A stretch of DNA of 17,122 nt, from assembly GCA_016196905.1 (NCBI GenBank), contig JACPWV010000077.1:1-17122 (forward strand). The letters are read 5' to 3'. This stretch comes from Chloroflexota bacterium. GTDB lineage: Bacteria; Chloroflexota; Anaerolineae; UBA7937; JACPPX01. The translations under genes were made by a program, and so were the position numbers. The stretch's first letter is position 1. Every line of letters begins with the position of its first letter. A model generated the notes under the pieces. It had not been told where the DNA came from, did no database searches, and saw nothing but the letters and a program-made list of their open reading frames with translations. Below, piece after piece: positions 1 through 7,510 of this stretch.

Positions 1-185
1 CCAGGGCCCACCAAGAGAACGTAGACCCACGTGAGGAATGAAACGGGAACGAACAGCGCGAGCGCGATAAAGGCAGGAGATTCGGGCGATCGATTGACGA
101 TCGAAAGGCCCCGAGAAGCTGATATCGCGTCGATTATTCCGAAGGTCGCCGTTGACAGGCGACCGATTTGTGAATGGGGAGTCGC
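1..185. other. Left edge and upstream region of trmI, no assignable gene
   Basis: All three plus-strand frames entering from the left edge hit a stop within about 41 bases, so no upstream plus-strand gene continues far into the window. On the minus strand one frame leaving at the left edge encodes a hydrophobic stretch (…ALALFVPVSFLTWVYVLL, about positions 66 to 4) that looks like a membrane segment. It has no ATG, GTG or TTG in frame before that segment, so no gene start can be placed. A perfect TTGACA lies at 152-157 and a TTGACG at 94-99, but neither has a convincing -10 at 16-18 bp. No promoter is called for trmI. Confidence 0.35.
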
Positions 186-962
186 ATGGCTGATCTTGCC
201 AAAGCAGGAGATACTATCCTGCTCCTCAGCCAGGATGGCAAGCGGTTCATGATCCGCTTGGAGGTGGGCAAGGAATTTCACAGCCATCGGGGAAAGATCT
301 CCCACGATGCGCTGATCGATCAGCCGCTAGGGCACCGCGTCATCTCCCACCTGGGCCACTCGTTCTTCGCCCTTAAACCCTCCGCCCACGACCTGATCAT
401 GCATGCACGACGCCGCACTCAGATCGTCTACCCTAAGGAGAGCGGCTACATCCTACTTAAGATGAACATCGTCTCTGGCGCGCGGGTCATCGAAGCGGGC
501 ACGGGCAGCGGCGCGTTGACCATCGCCCTGGCCCTGGGGGTGAGCCCCGGCGGCCGCGTCTATTCCTACGAGGAGCGCGCGGACATGCAGGCCCTGGCCG
601 ACCGGAACCTGCTCCAAGTTAGGCTGCGTGAGGTGGTCGAGTTAAAACAGCGCGACATCGCCCAGGGCTTCGACGAGACCGAGGTGGACGCCCTCTTCCT
701 GGATGTGCGCGAGCCTCATCAATATCTAGAACAGGCCCGGCGCGCTCTCAAGGCGGGGGGGTTCTTTGGGGCGGTGGTGCCCACTACCAATCAGGCGGCG
801 GCGCTGCTAGCCGGGTTGGAGCGGGAGGCTTTCGTGGACGTCGAGGTCTGCGAGATCCTACTGCGGCCCTACAAGACAGTGCCCCAGCGCCTGCGGCCAG
901 TGGATCGCATGGTAGCCCACACCGGCTATCTGCTCTTCGCCCGGCCCATCGCCGGGGATTGA
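186..962 (+). CDS. trmI: tRNA (adenine(58)-N(1))-methyltransferase TrmI
   Basis: This 258-residue class I SAM-dependent methyltransferase is predicted to make m1A58 in the T-loop of tRNAs. The N-terminal small beta domain (about 1-65) is followed by the family signature RRTQIVYPKESGYI at 76-89. The SAM-binding glycine motif EAGTGSGALT is at 103-112, and an acidic residue (E129) that should hold the SAM ribose sits in YSYEE. D173 in LFLDV matches the catalytic Asp of Thermus TrmI. The C-terminal RMVAHTGYLLFAR (241-253) is also typical. I chose the ATG at 186 over an in-frame ATG at 174 because GGGGAG at 176-181 gives it a ribosome-binding site; the earlier ATG has none. The gene stands alone, convergent with fadD. 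TrmI is common in archaea, Actinobacteria, Chloroflexi and Thermus and is absent from E. coli. Confidence 0.93.
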   Translation: MADLAKAGDTILLLSQDGKRFMIRLEVGKEFHSHRGKISHDALIDQPLGHRVISHLGHSFFALKPSAHDLIMHARRRTQIVYPKESGYILLKMNIVSGARVIEAGTGSGALTIALALGVSPGGRVYSYEERADMQALADRNLLQVRLREVVELKQRDIAQGFDETEVDALFLDVREPHQYLEQARRALKAGGFFGAVVPTTNQAAALLAGLEREAFVDVEVCEILLRPYKTVPQRLRPVDRMVAHTGYLLFARPIAGD

Positions 963-981
963 TCGGGCGCCTGCAAAAGCA

Positions 982-1007
982 GAGGGGCTTTCGGCAGAGA
1001 GCCCCTC
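982..1007 (+). terminator. Hairpin terminator candidate downstream of trmI
   Basis: GAGGGGCT (982-989) pairs perfectly with AGCCCCTC (1000-1007) around a 10-base loop, 20 bases after the trmI stop. A second small hairpin, TCGAGC-TTC-GCTCGA, follows at 1006-1020. There is no T-tract, so this is a structural candidate in a convergent intergenic space, not a canonical intrinsic terminator. Confidence 0.5.
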
Positions 1008-1024
1008 GAGCTTCGCTCGAACCG

Positions 1025-1040
1025 ACCTAAATATTTAGGT
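1025..1040. repeat. Perfect 16-base palindrome between convergent genes
   Basis: ACCTAAATATTTAGGT reads the same on both strands and is AT-rich inside GC-rich surroundings. It overlaps a longer inverted repeat: AACCGACC (1020-1027) is complementary to GGTCGGTT (1061-1068), which lies in the last codons of fadD. The two pairings exclude each other. It could be part of a bidirectional terminator or a protein-binding site. Confidence 0.5.
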
Positions 1041-1048
1041 GACTGGAT

Positions 1049-2785
1049 TCACCCCACTGGGGTCGGTTGTAGCTTGCGAGTCTCTTCTTCGACCAGATAG
1101 CGGCGCAACACTTTGCCCACCATGGTCATGGGGAGTTCAGTCCGGAACTCCACCTCGCTGGGGACCTTGAACCTGGCCAAGCGCTCCTTGCAGAACTCAA
1201 GCAGTTCCTCCGCGCTGGTGGCCGTTTCGCCCTCCTTGAGCACTACCCAGGCCTTCACCGTCTCGCCCCGTTTGGGGTGGGCGATGCCCGCCACCGCGGC
1301 CACCTTGACCTTGGGGTGCATGTAAAGGACCTCCTCCACCTCGCGAGGATAGACGTTGAAGCCGCTCACGATGATCATGTCCTTCTTGCGATCCACGATG
1401 CTGAAGAAGCCCTCTGTATCCATCTTGGCGATGTCCCCGGTGTAGAGCCACCCGTTGCGCAGCACAACTCTGGTTTCGTCCGGCCGATTCCAGTACCCCT
1501 TCATCACCTGGGGGCCGCGAATGGCCAGCTCGCCGATCTCTGCCGGAGGGAGATCCCGCTCGCCGCTCTCCAGGTCGACCACCTTGGCCTCGGTATCGGG
1601 AAGGGGGAGGCCGATCGAACCAATTTTCCCGCCGCTTTGGATGGGATTGCAGTGGGTGACCGGGGAGGCCTCGGTGAGCCCATAACCCTCCACCAACTTT
1701 CCGCCGGTGATGCGCTGAAATTCGGTCTGCACCTCGGCGGGGAGGCCAGCCGCCCCGCTGATGCAGGCGTTAATGGAGCGCAGATCGTACTTTTGTTTTT
1801 GGACGTCCAGATGGTTATTGATGGCCACGTAGAGGGTGGGCACGCCGGGAAAAAGGGTGGGCTTATGTTTATGGATGGCTTTCAGTACAGTGTCCAGCTC
1901 GCGCGGATTGGGGATCAGAATCTGGGTGGCCCCCAGAGACACCGCCTGATTCATGCACACGGTCATGGCGTAGCTGTGGGTCAAGGGGAGGGCGGTCATG
2001 ATCACTTCCTTCCCCTCTTGGATGTCCGCCATCCAATGGCGCACCTGCATGGCGTTGGTGACCAGATTGCGATGGGTCAATTCCGCGCCCTTGGGGATGC
2101 CCGTGGTGCCACCGGTGTACATCAGCACGGCCGTCTCATCGGGATCCACCGCTGCCGGAGAAGGCTCGCTGGGTGCCTTAGCCAGCACCTCTGGGAACCA
2201 ATGGGTATTGGCCTCGCCCGAGGTATCCACCCGGTGACCATCCCTCTTCTCGCGCGCCAAGGTAAAAAGCAACTTCAGCAGAGGCGGAAAGTACTCCTTG
2301 ATGTTGGTGACGATCACCTGCTTCACGGGGGTGCGCGCCCGCACCTCGCGCACCGTCGGGTAAAAACGGCTGAGGGTGACCAGGACGGCCGCACCCGAGT
2401 CATTAAGCAAGAGCTCCACTTCGCGGGCTACATAGAGAGGGTTGAAGGGGGCCACGATGGCCCCCGCGCGTAACGCTCCGTAGTAACTGATCACGAACTG
2501 CGGGCAGTTGGGCAAATAGAGAGCCACCCGGTCCCCTTTGCGGACGCCTAGTTTCTGCAGTGCGGCGGCGAAACGATCGGCTAGGGCATGCAATTCGTGA
2601 TAGGGGATCGAATGATTGAAAAAGATGAGGGCGGGGCGGTCTGGGTATTTGCGCGCAGTGTCAGTTAAAAACTGCTGCAGAGGGATGGATGGGTAGCTCA
2701 GGCGATGCGGCACGCCGCGATCGTAGTGTTTAAGCCAGGCCTTCTCCACGGGAACCTCCTCATCCTTACTTAGAAGAAACGACAC
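1049..2785 (-). CDS. fadD: Long-chain fatty acid--CoA ligase (acyl-CoA synthetase)
   Basis: This 578-residue adenylate-forming enzyme (ANL superfamily) would activate free fatty acids to acyl-CoA with ATP and CoA, feeding beta-oxidation. Visible motifs, in order: the phosphate loop YTGGTTGIPKG at 223-233; GYGLTEAS at 367-374; YTGD at 448-451; the hinge and fatty-acid signature DRKKDMIIVSGFNVYP at 465-480; and the catalytic Lys558 in MTMVGKVLRR. Length and order are normal for FadD. Translation starts at a GTG (2783-2785) with only a poor GGA upstream. A consensus promoter puts the transcript start about 10 bases ahead, so the leader is very short. It is transcribed separately from the MFS gene upstream, whose stop lies 75 bases away. 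The other beta-oxidation genes are about 10 kb to the right on the opposite strand. Chain-length specificity cannot be read from the sequence. Confidence 0.93.
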   Translation of the reverse strand: MSFLLSKDEEVPVEKAWLKHYDRGVPHRLSYPSIPLQQFLTDTARKYPDRPALIFFNHSIPYHELHALADRFAAALQKLGVRKGDRVALYLPNCPQFVISYYGALRAGAIVAPFNPLYVAREVELLLNDSGAAVLVTLSRFYPTVREVRARTPVKQVIVTNIKEYFPPLLKLLFTLAREKRDGHRVDTSGEANTHWFPEVLAKAPSEPSPAAVDPDETAVLMYTGGTTGIPKGAELTHRNLVTNAMQVRHWMADIQEGKEVIMTALPLTHSYAMTVCMNQAVSLGATQILIPNPRELDTVLKAIHKHKPTLFPGVPTLYVAINNHLDVQKQKYDLRSINACISGAAGLPAEVQTEFQRITGGKLVEGYGLTEASPVTHCNPIQSGGKIGSIGLPLPDTEAKVVDLESGERDLPPAEIGELAIRGPQVMKGYWNRPDETRVVLRNGWLYTGDIAKMDTEGFFSIVDRKKDMIIVSGFNVYPREVEEVLYMHPKVKVAAVAGIAHPKRGETVKAWVVLKEGETATSAEELLEFCKERLARFKVPSEVEFRTELPMTMVGKVLRRYLVEEETRKLQPTPVG

Positions 2786-2802
2786 TCCACTCGCCGACCG
2801 CC

Positions 2803-2832
2803 ATTATACGGCAGGTGGGAAGCGCCTGTCAA
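2803..2832 (-). promoter_or_regulatory. Near-perfect sigma-70 promoter of fadD
   Basis: On the minus strand TTGACA (2827-2832) and TATAAT (2803-2808) both match consensus exactly, with an 18-bp spacer. The predicted transcript start, near 2796, is about 10 bases before the GTG start of fadD. It lies entirely between the MFS stop and the fadD start, so fadD can be expressed on its own. Confidence 0.75.
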
Positions 2833-2860
2833 AGTTCGTGCGGTTCTCGCCGCCCGAGGT

Positions 2861-4111
2861 TCACGGCGCGTCGCGCAGGCTGGGTACGAAGTAACCGGCT
2901 ACGGTAAAGGCCAGCACTAACATCCCGGCCAGCAGGATGACAGTCTGAACTCCTATGAGCTCGGCCGCCCGGCCGGCCAGGACGGCGGAGATGGTCAAGC
3001 CGATCTGGATGAGAGCCTGGCGAATGCTGAAGATGCGGGCGCGAAACTCGGAGGGGGTCAGCTCCTGAACCAGGGTCACGCTGGGGATATAAAAGAGCAT
3101 GTTGCCGAAGCCGTCCAGGCTCACCGCAGACAAGGCCAGGGGCAGTCGATCGACGAAGCCCAGGAAGAACTTGGCCAGGCTGAAGATGCCAAACCCGGCC
3201 AGGATGATGCGGCCTTTGCGGTAATGGCCTCCCAAAGAGCGGCCCACTAAGATGCTCCCCAGGATCGCCCCCAGCCCCAGGAAGGCCTCCATGAGAGCGA
3301 ACCCCCAGGCCCCCAGGGTTCCACCTTCCAGGATCCCCAGGGCGTACACCGGGACGATGGCGGTGGTGGCCCCGGCGGCCAGCGGCATGGGAAGGAAGAA
3401 GAGGGTATTGGCGGCTAGGTAGCGGTTTCCTCGCAGGAAAGTCACCCCCGCCCTGAATTCTTGCAGGAGCTGAGCCACGGTAGGAATGGTCGACGGGCGG
3501 GAGGCCTGGGTGAGGGTCATTGAGAAGATGACAGCCGCAGAGATCACATAGGAGAGAGAATCCACAAAGAAGGCGAGGGTGGTGCCCAGGAGCACGACGA
3601 GGATCCCTCCGGCCAGGTAGCCGATGAAGTCGATGAGGTATCGAGAGATCTCAAGAAGCGAGTTAGCGGCGTACAGCTCGCGTTGGCGGACGATATCGGG
3701 GAGGACAGCCAGGCGAGCCGGGGTGAAGAAGAGAGAGAAGACGGTCACCAGCAAAGCCAGTACATACACGAAGGAAATGTTGAGGGGGGCCAACCAGGGG
3801 ATCAGGAGAACCAGCCCGGCCCGGGCCAAGTCGGCCACGATCATCGTTCGCCGACGGTCCCAGCGATCGACTAGGGTGCCAGCCACGGGCCCTAAAAAGA
3901 TCCAGGGGAGGCCGATGGAGGCGTAGATCAGGCTCACTAAAACGGCGGATCCGGTCAGGTTCCAGACCAGTACGGGTAGAGCGATCAGGTGGGCGCGATC
4001 GCCCAGGAAAGAGATGATCTGTCCGACCCACAGCAGGGAGAAGTTGCGGTTGTGCAGGACCTGGAGGTAACTGACCGGCTCTTCACGAGCTGAGGCGGCG
4101 GGTATGCTCAT
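2861..4111 (-). CDS. MFS transporter, efflux type
   Basis: This 416-residue polytopic membrane protein of the major facilitator superfamily has about 10-12 hydrophobic segments by eye, ending near 412. The N-terminal pattern (LHNRNFSLLWVGQIISFLGD, 19-38) and a motif-A-like GTLVDRWDRRRTM (78-90) between the second and third segments fit the drug and siderophore exporter branch (MFS_3/EntS-like) rather than sugar uptake. The substrate is unknown. Its ATG is one base after the stop of the upstream nitrilase-fold gene (TGA-A-ATG), and no Shine-Dalgarno sequence is visible. Translation therefore probably depends on reinitiation after that gene, which suggests a joint job with it. Antibiotic or metabolite efflux is the family expectation, not something shown here. 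Confidence 0.85.
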   Translation of the reverse strand: MSIPAASAREEPVSYLQVLHNRNFSLLWVGQIISFLGDRAHLIALPVLVWNLTGSAVLVSLIYASIGLPWIFLGPVAGTLVDRWDRRRTMIVADLARAGLVLLIPWLAPLNISFVYVLALLVTVFSLFFTPARLAVLPDIVRQRELYAANSLLEISRYLIDFIGYLAGGILVVLLGTTLAFFVDSLSYVISAAVIFSMTLTQASRPSTIPTVAQLLQEFRAGVTFLRGNRYLAANTLFFLPMPLAAGATTAIVPVYALGILEGGTLGAWGFALMEAFLGLGAILGSILVGRSLGGHYRKGRIILAGFGIFSLAKFFLGFVDRLPLALSAVSLDGFGNMLFYIPSVTLVQELTPSEFRARIFSIRQALIQIGLTISAVLAGRAAELIGVQTVILLAGMLVLAFTVAGYFVPSLRDAP

Positions 4112-4112
4112 T

Positions 4113-5213
4113 TCAGACTTTGGATGAGGCGGGGCTCACGACGCGTCGACCATCCTGCTCTGTGCGCCGATAGGCTTCGTAGGCGGCTGGCAGGTAGCGC
4201 CGATAGAGGGCCAGGTTGAACTGCGGGGCATGCTCTCGGCGAAAGCGGCGCAGGGCGGCCAGGTCCAGATCGGCCACCACCACCTCCGGGCGATCCGCGT
4301 CCTGGGCCTGGGCGATGATCCCGTCGCCGCTCGGGGTCATCTCCAGGGGCGCGTAGACCCCGCTCCGCCCCCCGGTGGTGATCCCCAGCTCATGCCCCAC
4401 GAGGCAGGCTAGGATTCCGTAGGCAGGGCTCTCTTGCACCCTCCCCCAGAGGCCTCGAGCATGGAGCCAGAAGTTGTATTCGGCGGCATCTCCCACGGGA
4501 GCGATCATGATCTCCGCTCCACGCAGCCAGGCGATGCGCTGCGGCTCGAAGTAGCTGTGATCGATGCAGATGGGAATGGAGATCCGCCCCAGTGCAGTCT
4601 CGAAGACGCGGATCTCCTCGCCGCGGCTCATCCCCCAGGCCGCCTCCCGGGGTGATAAATGGGTCTGGGCCTGGGTGCCGATGGTGCGCCCATCGGGTCC
4701 GAAGAAATAGCCTACCCTGAGCAGGTTTCCCCGGCCATCGGGAAGGCACACGGTGCCCGCCCCCAGATGCACACCGAAGCCCGCGGCCAGGGAGGAGAAA
4801 GTTGTTTCAAAGATTCGCCGGGCGGCGGGAGCTAAGAGTCGCAGCAGATCGCTCATCCCCACCTTCCTGATGTGCGCGCTGATGCGGCCCGGCGCCGGGA
4901 TGAGCTGGTCGATGCCGGGGATGAGTCCCGCCAGGAGATACCCACCGCTGTCCTCTGGGAAGACCATCAGCTGGGCACCGGCCTCCACCGCTTGGCGGGT
5001 AAGGCCGTACATCGTTTGGGCGTACTCCGCCGCCGAACGGAACAGGTGCGCCTCAAGCTGGACCACCCCCACCCGGATTCGATCGCCCTGGGGCGGAGGG
5101 GCCGGAGTAAACCTCCGCCCGGCCAGCGCGTGGCGAACGAGGGCGGGGCGCGATCGCCACCACAAGAGTGGGGCTAGGATCACGGCAGTCATGCGGAAAA
5201 GGAAACGATTCAT
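4113..5213 (-). CDS. Nitrilase-superfamily (carbon-nitrogen hydrolase) protein, membrane-anchored, Lys-to-Gln variant
   Basis: This 366-residue protein combines an N-terminal hydrophobic segment (about 4-19, followed by basic residues) with a CN-hydrolase domain (about 45-330). Of the catalytic triad, Glu87 (VFPED) and Cys216 (PICIDHSYFEP) are in place. Where the family has the catalytic Lys (K-x-H-L), this protein has Gln183 in TQAQTHLSPRE; the conserved second Glu of that motif (E190) is kept. Activity is uncertain. I start at the ATG at 5213, which has AAGGGG four bases upstream. The open frame reaches an ATG at 5285, overlapping the previous gene, but without a visible ribosome-binding site. 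The MFS gene follows after one base. Related reactions are amidase, carbamoylase or nitrilase; the substrate cannot be inferred. Confidence 0.8.
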   Translation of the reverse strand: MNRFLFRMTAVILAPLLWWRSRPALVRHALAGRRFTPAPPPQGDRIRVGVVQLEAHLFRSAAEYAQTMYGLTRQAVEAGAQLMVFPEDSGGYLLAGLIPGIDQLIPAPGRISAHIRKVGMSDLLRLLAPAARRIFETTFSSLAAGFGVHLGAGTVCLPDGRGNLLRVGYFFGPDGRTIGTQAQTHLSPREAAWGMSRGEEIRVFETALGRISIPICIDHSYFEPQRIAWLRGAEIMIAPVGDAAEYNFWLHARGLWGRVQESPAYGILACLVGHELGITTGGRSGVYAPLEMTPSGDGIIAQAQDADRPEVVVADLDLAALRRFRREHAPQFNLALYRRYLPAAYEAYRRTEQDGRRVVSPASSKV

Positions 5214-5263
5214 GGGGCCCCTTGGTAGCGGTGGGGAAACTCGCGTTGGTATATAGGCGTAAT

Positions 5264-6148
5264 TCAGCATGCGGTAAAGAAGCATCTAGACCATCTGTAT
5301 ACTTTTTTGGAAAAAGAAAGATGAGCATCGGTGCTGCGGGCCTCGGCCAGGACCCCGCGATAGGCGCGGGTGAGCTCGGCGGGCGCGTGAATGGCCGATC
5401 GCCCCAGCAGCCCCTGCCCCACGGCGCAACTTTCGATCCCGAAGACTTGGTTGGCTTGTACCTCCCGCCACAAGCCGCGCATCCAGGTTGCTTGAGAATA
5501 ATGCGTGCGCGCGGAGGGGTGGATCAGGATGGTGGCCCCCAGTAGGCAGAGGATCCTCGAGACTTCGGGGTAATAGACATCGCTTCCCACTAAGATGCCT
5601 ACCTTCCCCGCCGGCACCTCGAGGACCTGCAGGGTGTCGCCCGCGCCCAGCCCGCAGGAACGCTCGCCCGGACTCAGGTGGGTCTGAGACTGGGTGCCCA
5701 GCAGTTCCCCCCTCGGCTCGAAGAGATACGCCATTCGGTGGAGTTCACCCTGGCTGTTGGGCACCAGCAGGGTGCCAGCCAGCAGGTGGACCTGGAAGCG
5801 CCGCGCGATCCGTGCGAAGGTCTCGCGATAAGCCTCCTCCAGGACGGGCCCATGCGCCCGCAGCCAGTCAGCCAGGCGCGCATCGAAGCGCTCGATGAGC
5901 ATCCCCCAGCGTGGAGGCTCCCCGAGCCGGGTCTCTAAAAACAAGAGCCCCGTCTCCTGGGGCAGCACCACCAGTTCCGCCCCCAGGGAGGCGGCCCGAC
6001 CGACGAGCAGGCTCAGGCGCTCCTCCACCTCTCGGCGCGAGGTGCCCCAGAAAACGCGGAGCTGGATCGCCGCAGCGCCCAGCTTGTGCGTCGATCTCCC
6101 CAGGTTGATCGACGGCTTGGCTGGGAAAGCAGGAGCTTTTCGAGGCAT
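5264..6148 (-). CDS. Nitrilase-fold protein lacking the catalytic triad (probable pseudoenzyme)
   Basis: This 294-residue protein aligns without gaps to its downstream neighbour at the key motifs but has lost every catalytic residue. Gln64 stands in place of the Glu (LPQETG, with a Glu one residue on), Gln155 in place of the Lys ([11 protein letters not shown]), and Gly188 in place of the nucleophilic Cys ([12 protein letters not shown]). The fold is otherwise well kept, including VQANQVFGI and the Glu of SPGE, so it does not look like a decaying gene. The C-terminus is odd: after about residue 275 the expected last strand (neighbour: VVVADLDLAALRR) is replaced by an unrelated basic, aromatic tail, encoded by AT-rich DNA. 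Start at ATG 6148 is supported by AGGAG (6154-6158) five bases upstream. It is the first gene of the cluster. It may be a structural partner of the next protein, or a ligand binder. Confidence 0.78.
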
Positions 6149-6240
6149 CCTTGCTCCTATGCCCCTGGGTCCGCCAGGGTGTTATTCCCTACCTTGGCGC
6201 CCTCCGATCCCAGTCGCGGACCCCGCTAGAGGGGAATGAT

Positions 6241-6270
6241 ATGTTAGCACATTTGAGGAGGAGATGGCAA
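6241..6270 (-). promoter_or_regulatory. Possible promoter of the nitrilase-fold/MFS cluster
   Basis: On the minus strand TTGCCA (6265-6270, 5 of 6 consensus) and TAACAT (6241-6246, 4 of 6) are separated by 18 bp. The transcript would start near 6234 and carry a leader of about 85 nt. That leader includes a 6-bp hairpin (CCCTGG 6174-6179 with CCAGGG 6163-6168, minus-strand reading) just upstream of the AGGAG site. This is the best match in the 195-bp gap, but it is moderate. Confidence 0.35.
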
Positions 6271-6343
6271 CCAGCGCATCCGCCTGAGCCAAACCGGCTG
6301 GCCCAGGAGCGACCTCGCGGGTCACCATCTCCCTCCCGGGGGA

Positions 6344-6862
6344 TCAGCTCACCTCCAAACGAAATAACTCCAGGCGCCCCTCTAGGACCCCCAGCACACC
6401 GCGTATCGGGATCTCGAAAGAACCTCGTTGTCGCGCGCGCAAGGTCAACTCGATAGAGGCCTCCTCGCCTGGCCCCAGGTCTCCCAGGAAGAGGCTGAAG
6501 GTGCCCAGGACCACAATGGGAGGCTGCGTGGGAGGCGGTTCCACCGCGACCAACTCCACCACATCGGTCGTCGGCGAGAGCAGCTGGATCTGGGCCAGGT
6601 CACGCCGATCGGAGAGGTTGTGCAAAGTCACTCGGAGGGTGAAAATCTCGTCTGGGCTCACCGAGATCGAATCCGGCTCCAAGGTCAGGCGGACGTTCGA
6701 GGACTCGACACCTGTGGTCCCCGCCAAGTAGACGAAGCCCCCCAGGGAGAGCAATACGGCACAACAAGCCAGCAAGACCAGGGCGAGACAGCCCAGGGCG
6801 ATGAGTAGCCAAGTGCGACTAGCCGGGCGCGGCTGTTTTGAGGCGCCGGGGGCCTCACTCAT
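6344..6862 (-). CDS. Hypothetical membrane-anchored protein with an extracytoplasmic beta-sandwich-like domain
   Basis: This 172-residue protein is not a family I can name. A short basic, Pro-rich head (1-17) precedes one long hydrophobic segment (about 18-48, Cys-containing). The remainder is soluble and alternates hydrophobic residues in short strands, with phrases typical of cell-surface Ig-like or CARDB-like domains (SVSPDEIFTLRVTLHNLS; LGPGEEASIELTLRARQRG). The likely topology is a cytoplasmic N-terminus with the domain outside. There is no lipobox-type signal. Start at ATG 6862 is supported by GAGG at 6867-6870. It follows the MoaB-like gene after 62 bases and may be co-transcribed, but I see no functional link. 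The domain assignment is an inference from composition and spacing only. Confidence 0.65.
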   Translation of the reverse strand: MSEAPGASKQPRPASRTWLLIALGCLALVLLACCAVLLSLGGFVYLAGTTGVESSNVRLTLEPDSISVSPDEIFTLRVTLHNLSDRRDLAQIQLLSPTTDVVELVAVEPPPTQPPIVVLGTFSLFLGDLGPGEEASIELTLRARQRGSFEIPIRGVLGVLEGRLELFRLEVS

Positions 6863-6924
6863 CTGTCCTCTTCAGCAAGCCGCGTTGAAGGACCATATTC
6901 GCGGTGATCATGAAAGCGCGGGCG

Positions 6925-7431
6925 CTAGGGAGGACGGTGGGCGGACTCCTCCCCGGGCTCGCCCTGGAGCAGGCTCAGCGCATGCGGCAGCGCCGGTAGG
7001 AGGATGGCGAAATTCTCGCGGACGCTGGTGGGGCTGCCGGGCAGGTTGACGATCAAGGTCCGACCCCGGATCCCGGCCACCGCGCGCGAGAGCATGGCGT
7101 GGGGAGTATGAGAGAGGCTGGCCGCGCGCATGGCCTCGACCAGGCCCGGGGCCTCACGCTGGATCACCGCGCGGGTAGCCTCAGGGCTCACGTCGCGCGG
7201 CGCAAACCCGGTGCCGCCCGTCGTCAAAATCAAATCGAGGCCCAACTCATCGCACCACTCGGTCAAGCAGGCCTCTATGGCCGCTTGATCGTCGGGCAAG
7301 ATCTGGTAGCGTTGGGTATCCGCCTGGAGATGGTCGACCAGCAGCTGCTTCAGCAAGGGGCCGCTCTCGTCCGGCCGCTCGCCACGGCTGGCTCGATCGC
7401 TGACAGTGAGGATCCCGACACGCCAGGTCAT
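6925..7431 (-). CDS. MoaB/MogA-type molybdopterin-binding protein (molybdopterin adenylyltransferase)
   Basis: This 168-residue protein of the MoCF-binding fold is predicted to adenylylate molybdopterin before molybdenum or tungsten insertion. Motifs: ILTVSDRASRG at 7-17; the molybdopterin-binding TTGGTG at 70-75 with Asp80 and PEAT (83-86); and NLPGSP at 129-134. The fold is complete and the length normal. I start at ATG 7431, where family members usually begin (MTWRVGILTVSD). A longer frame from a GTG at 7482 would add 17 residues without family support, and its GGAGGG lies too close to the codon. No other molybdenum-cofactor genes are in the window. MoaB and MogA cannot be told apart from the sequence alone. 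Confidence 0.87.
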   Translation of the reverse strand: MTWRVGILTVSDRASRGERPDESGPLLKQLLVDHLQADTQRYQILPDDQAAIEACLTEWCDELGLDLILTTGGTGFAPRDVSPEATRAVIQREAPGLVEAMRAASLSHTPHAMLSRAVAGIRGRTLIVNLPGSPTSVRENFAILLPALPHALSLLQGEPGEESAHRPP

Positions 7432-7510
7432 CCGGCCAACGACTAATTTTATTTCAAACTTGGCCCGGCCGCGAGAGGCCACCCCTCCAGCGAGCCCTCG
7501 AGAGCCAGCG

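Noticed and set aside
152..180. TTGACA at 152-157 as the -35 of a trmI promoter
   Set aside because: No -10-like hexamer lies at 16-18 bp; the sequence there is GC-rich around the trmI ribosome-binding site.
1277..2473. 398-codon plus-strand frame opposite fadD
   Set aside because: It is the antisense of a clear FadD coding frame. Its His- and Gly-rich composition is what such mirror frames give, and no motif is present.
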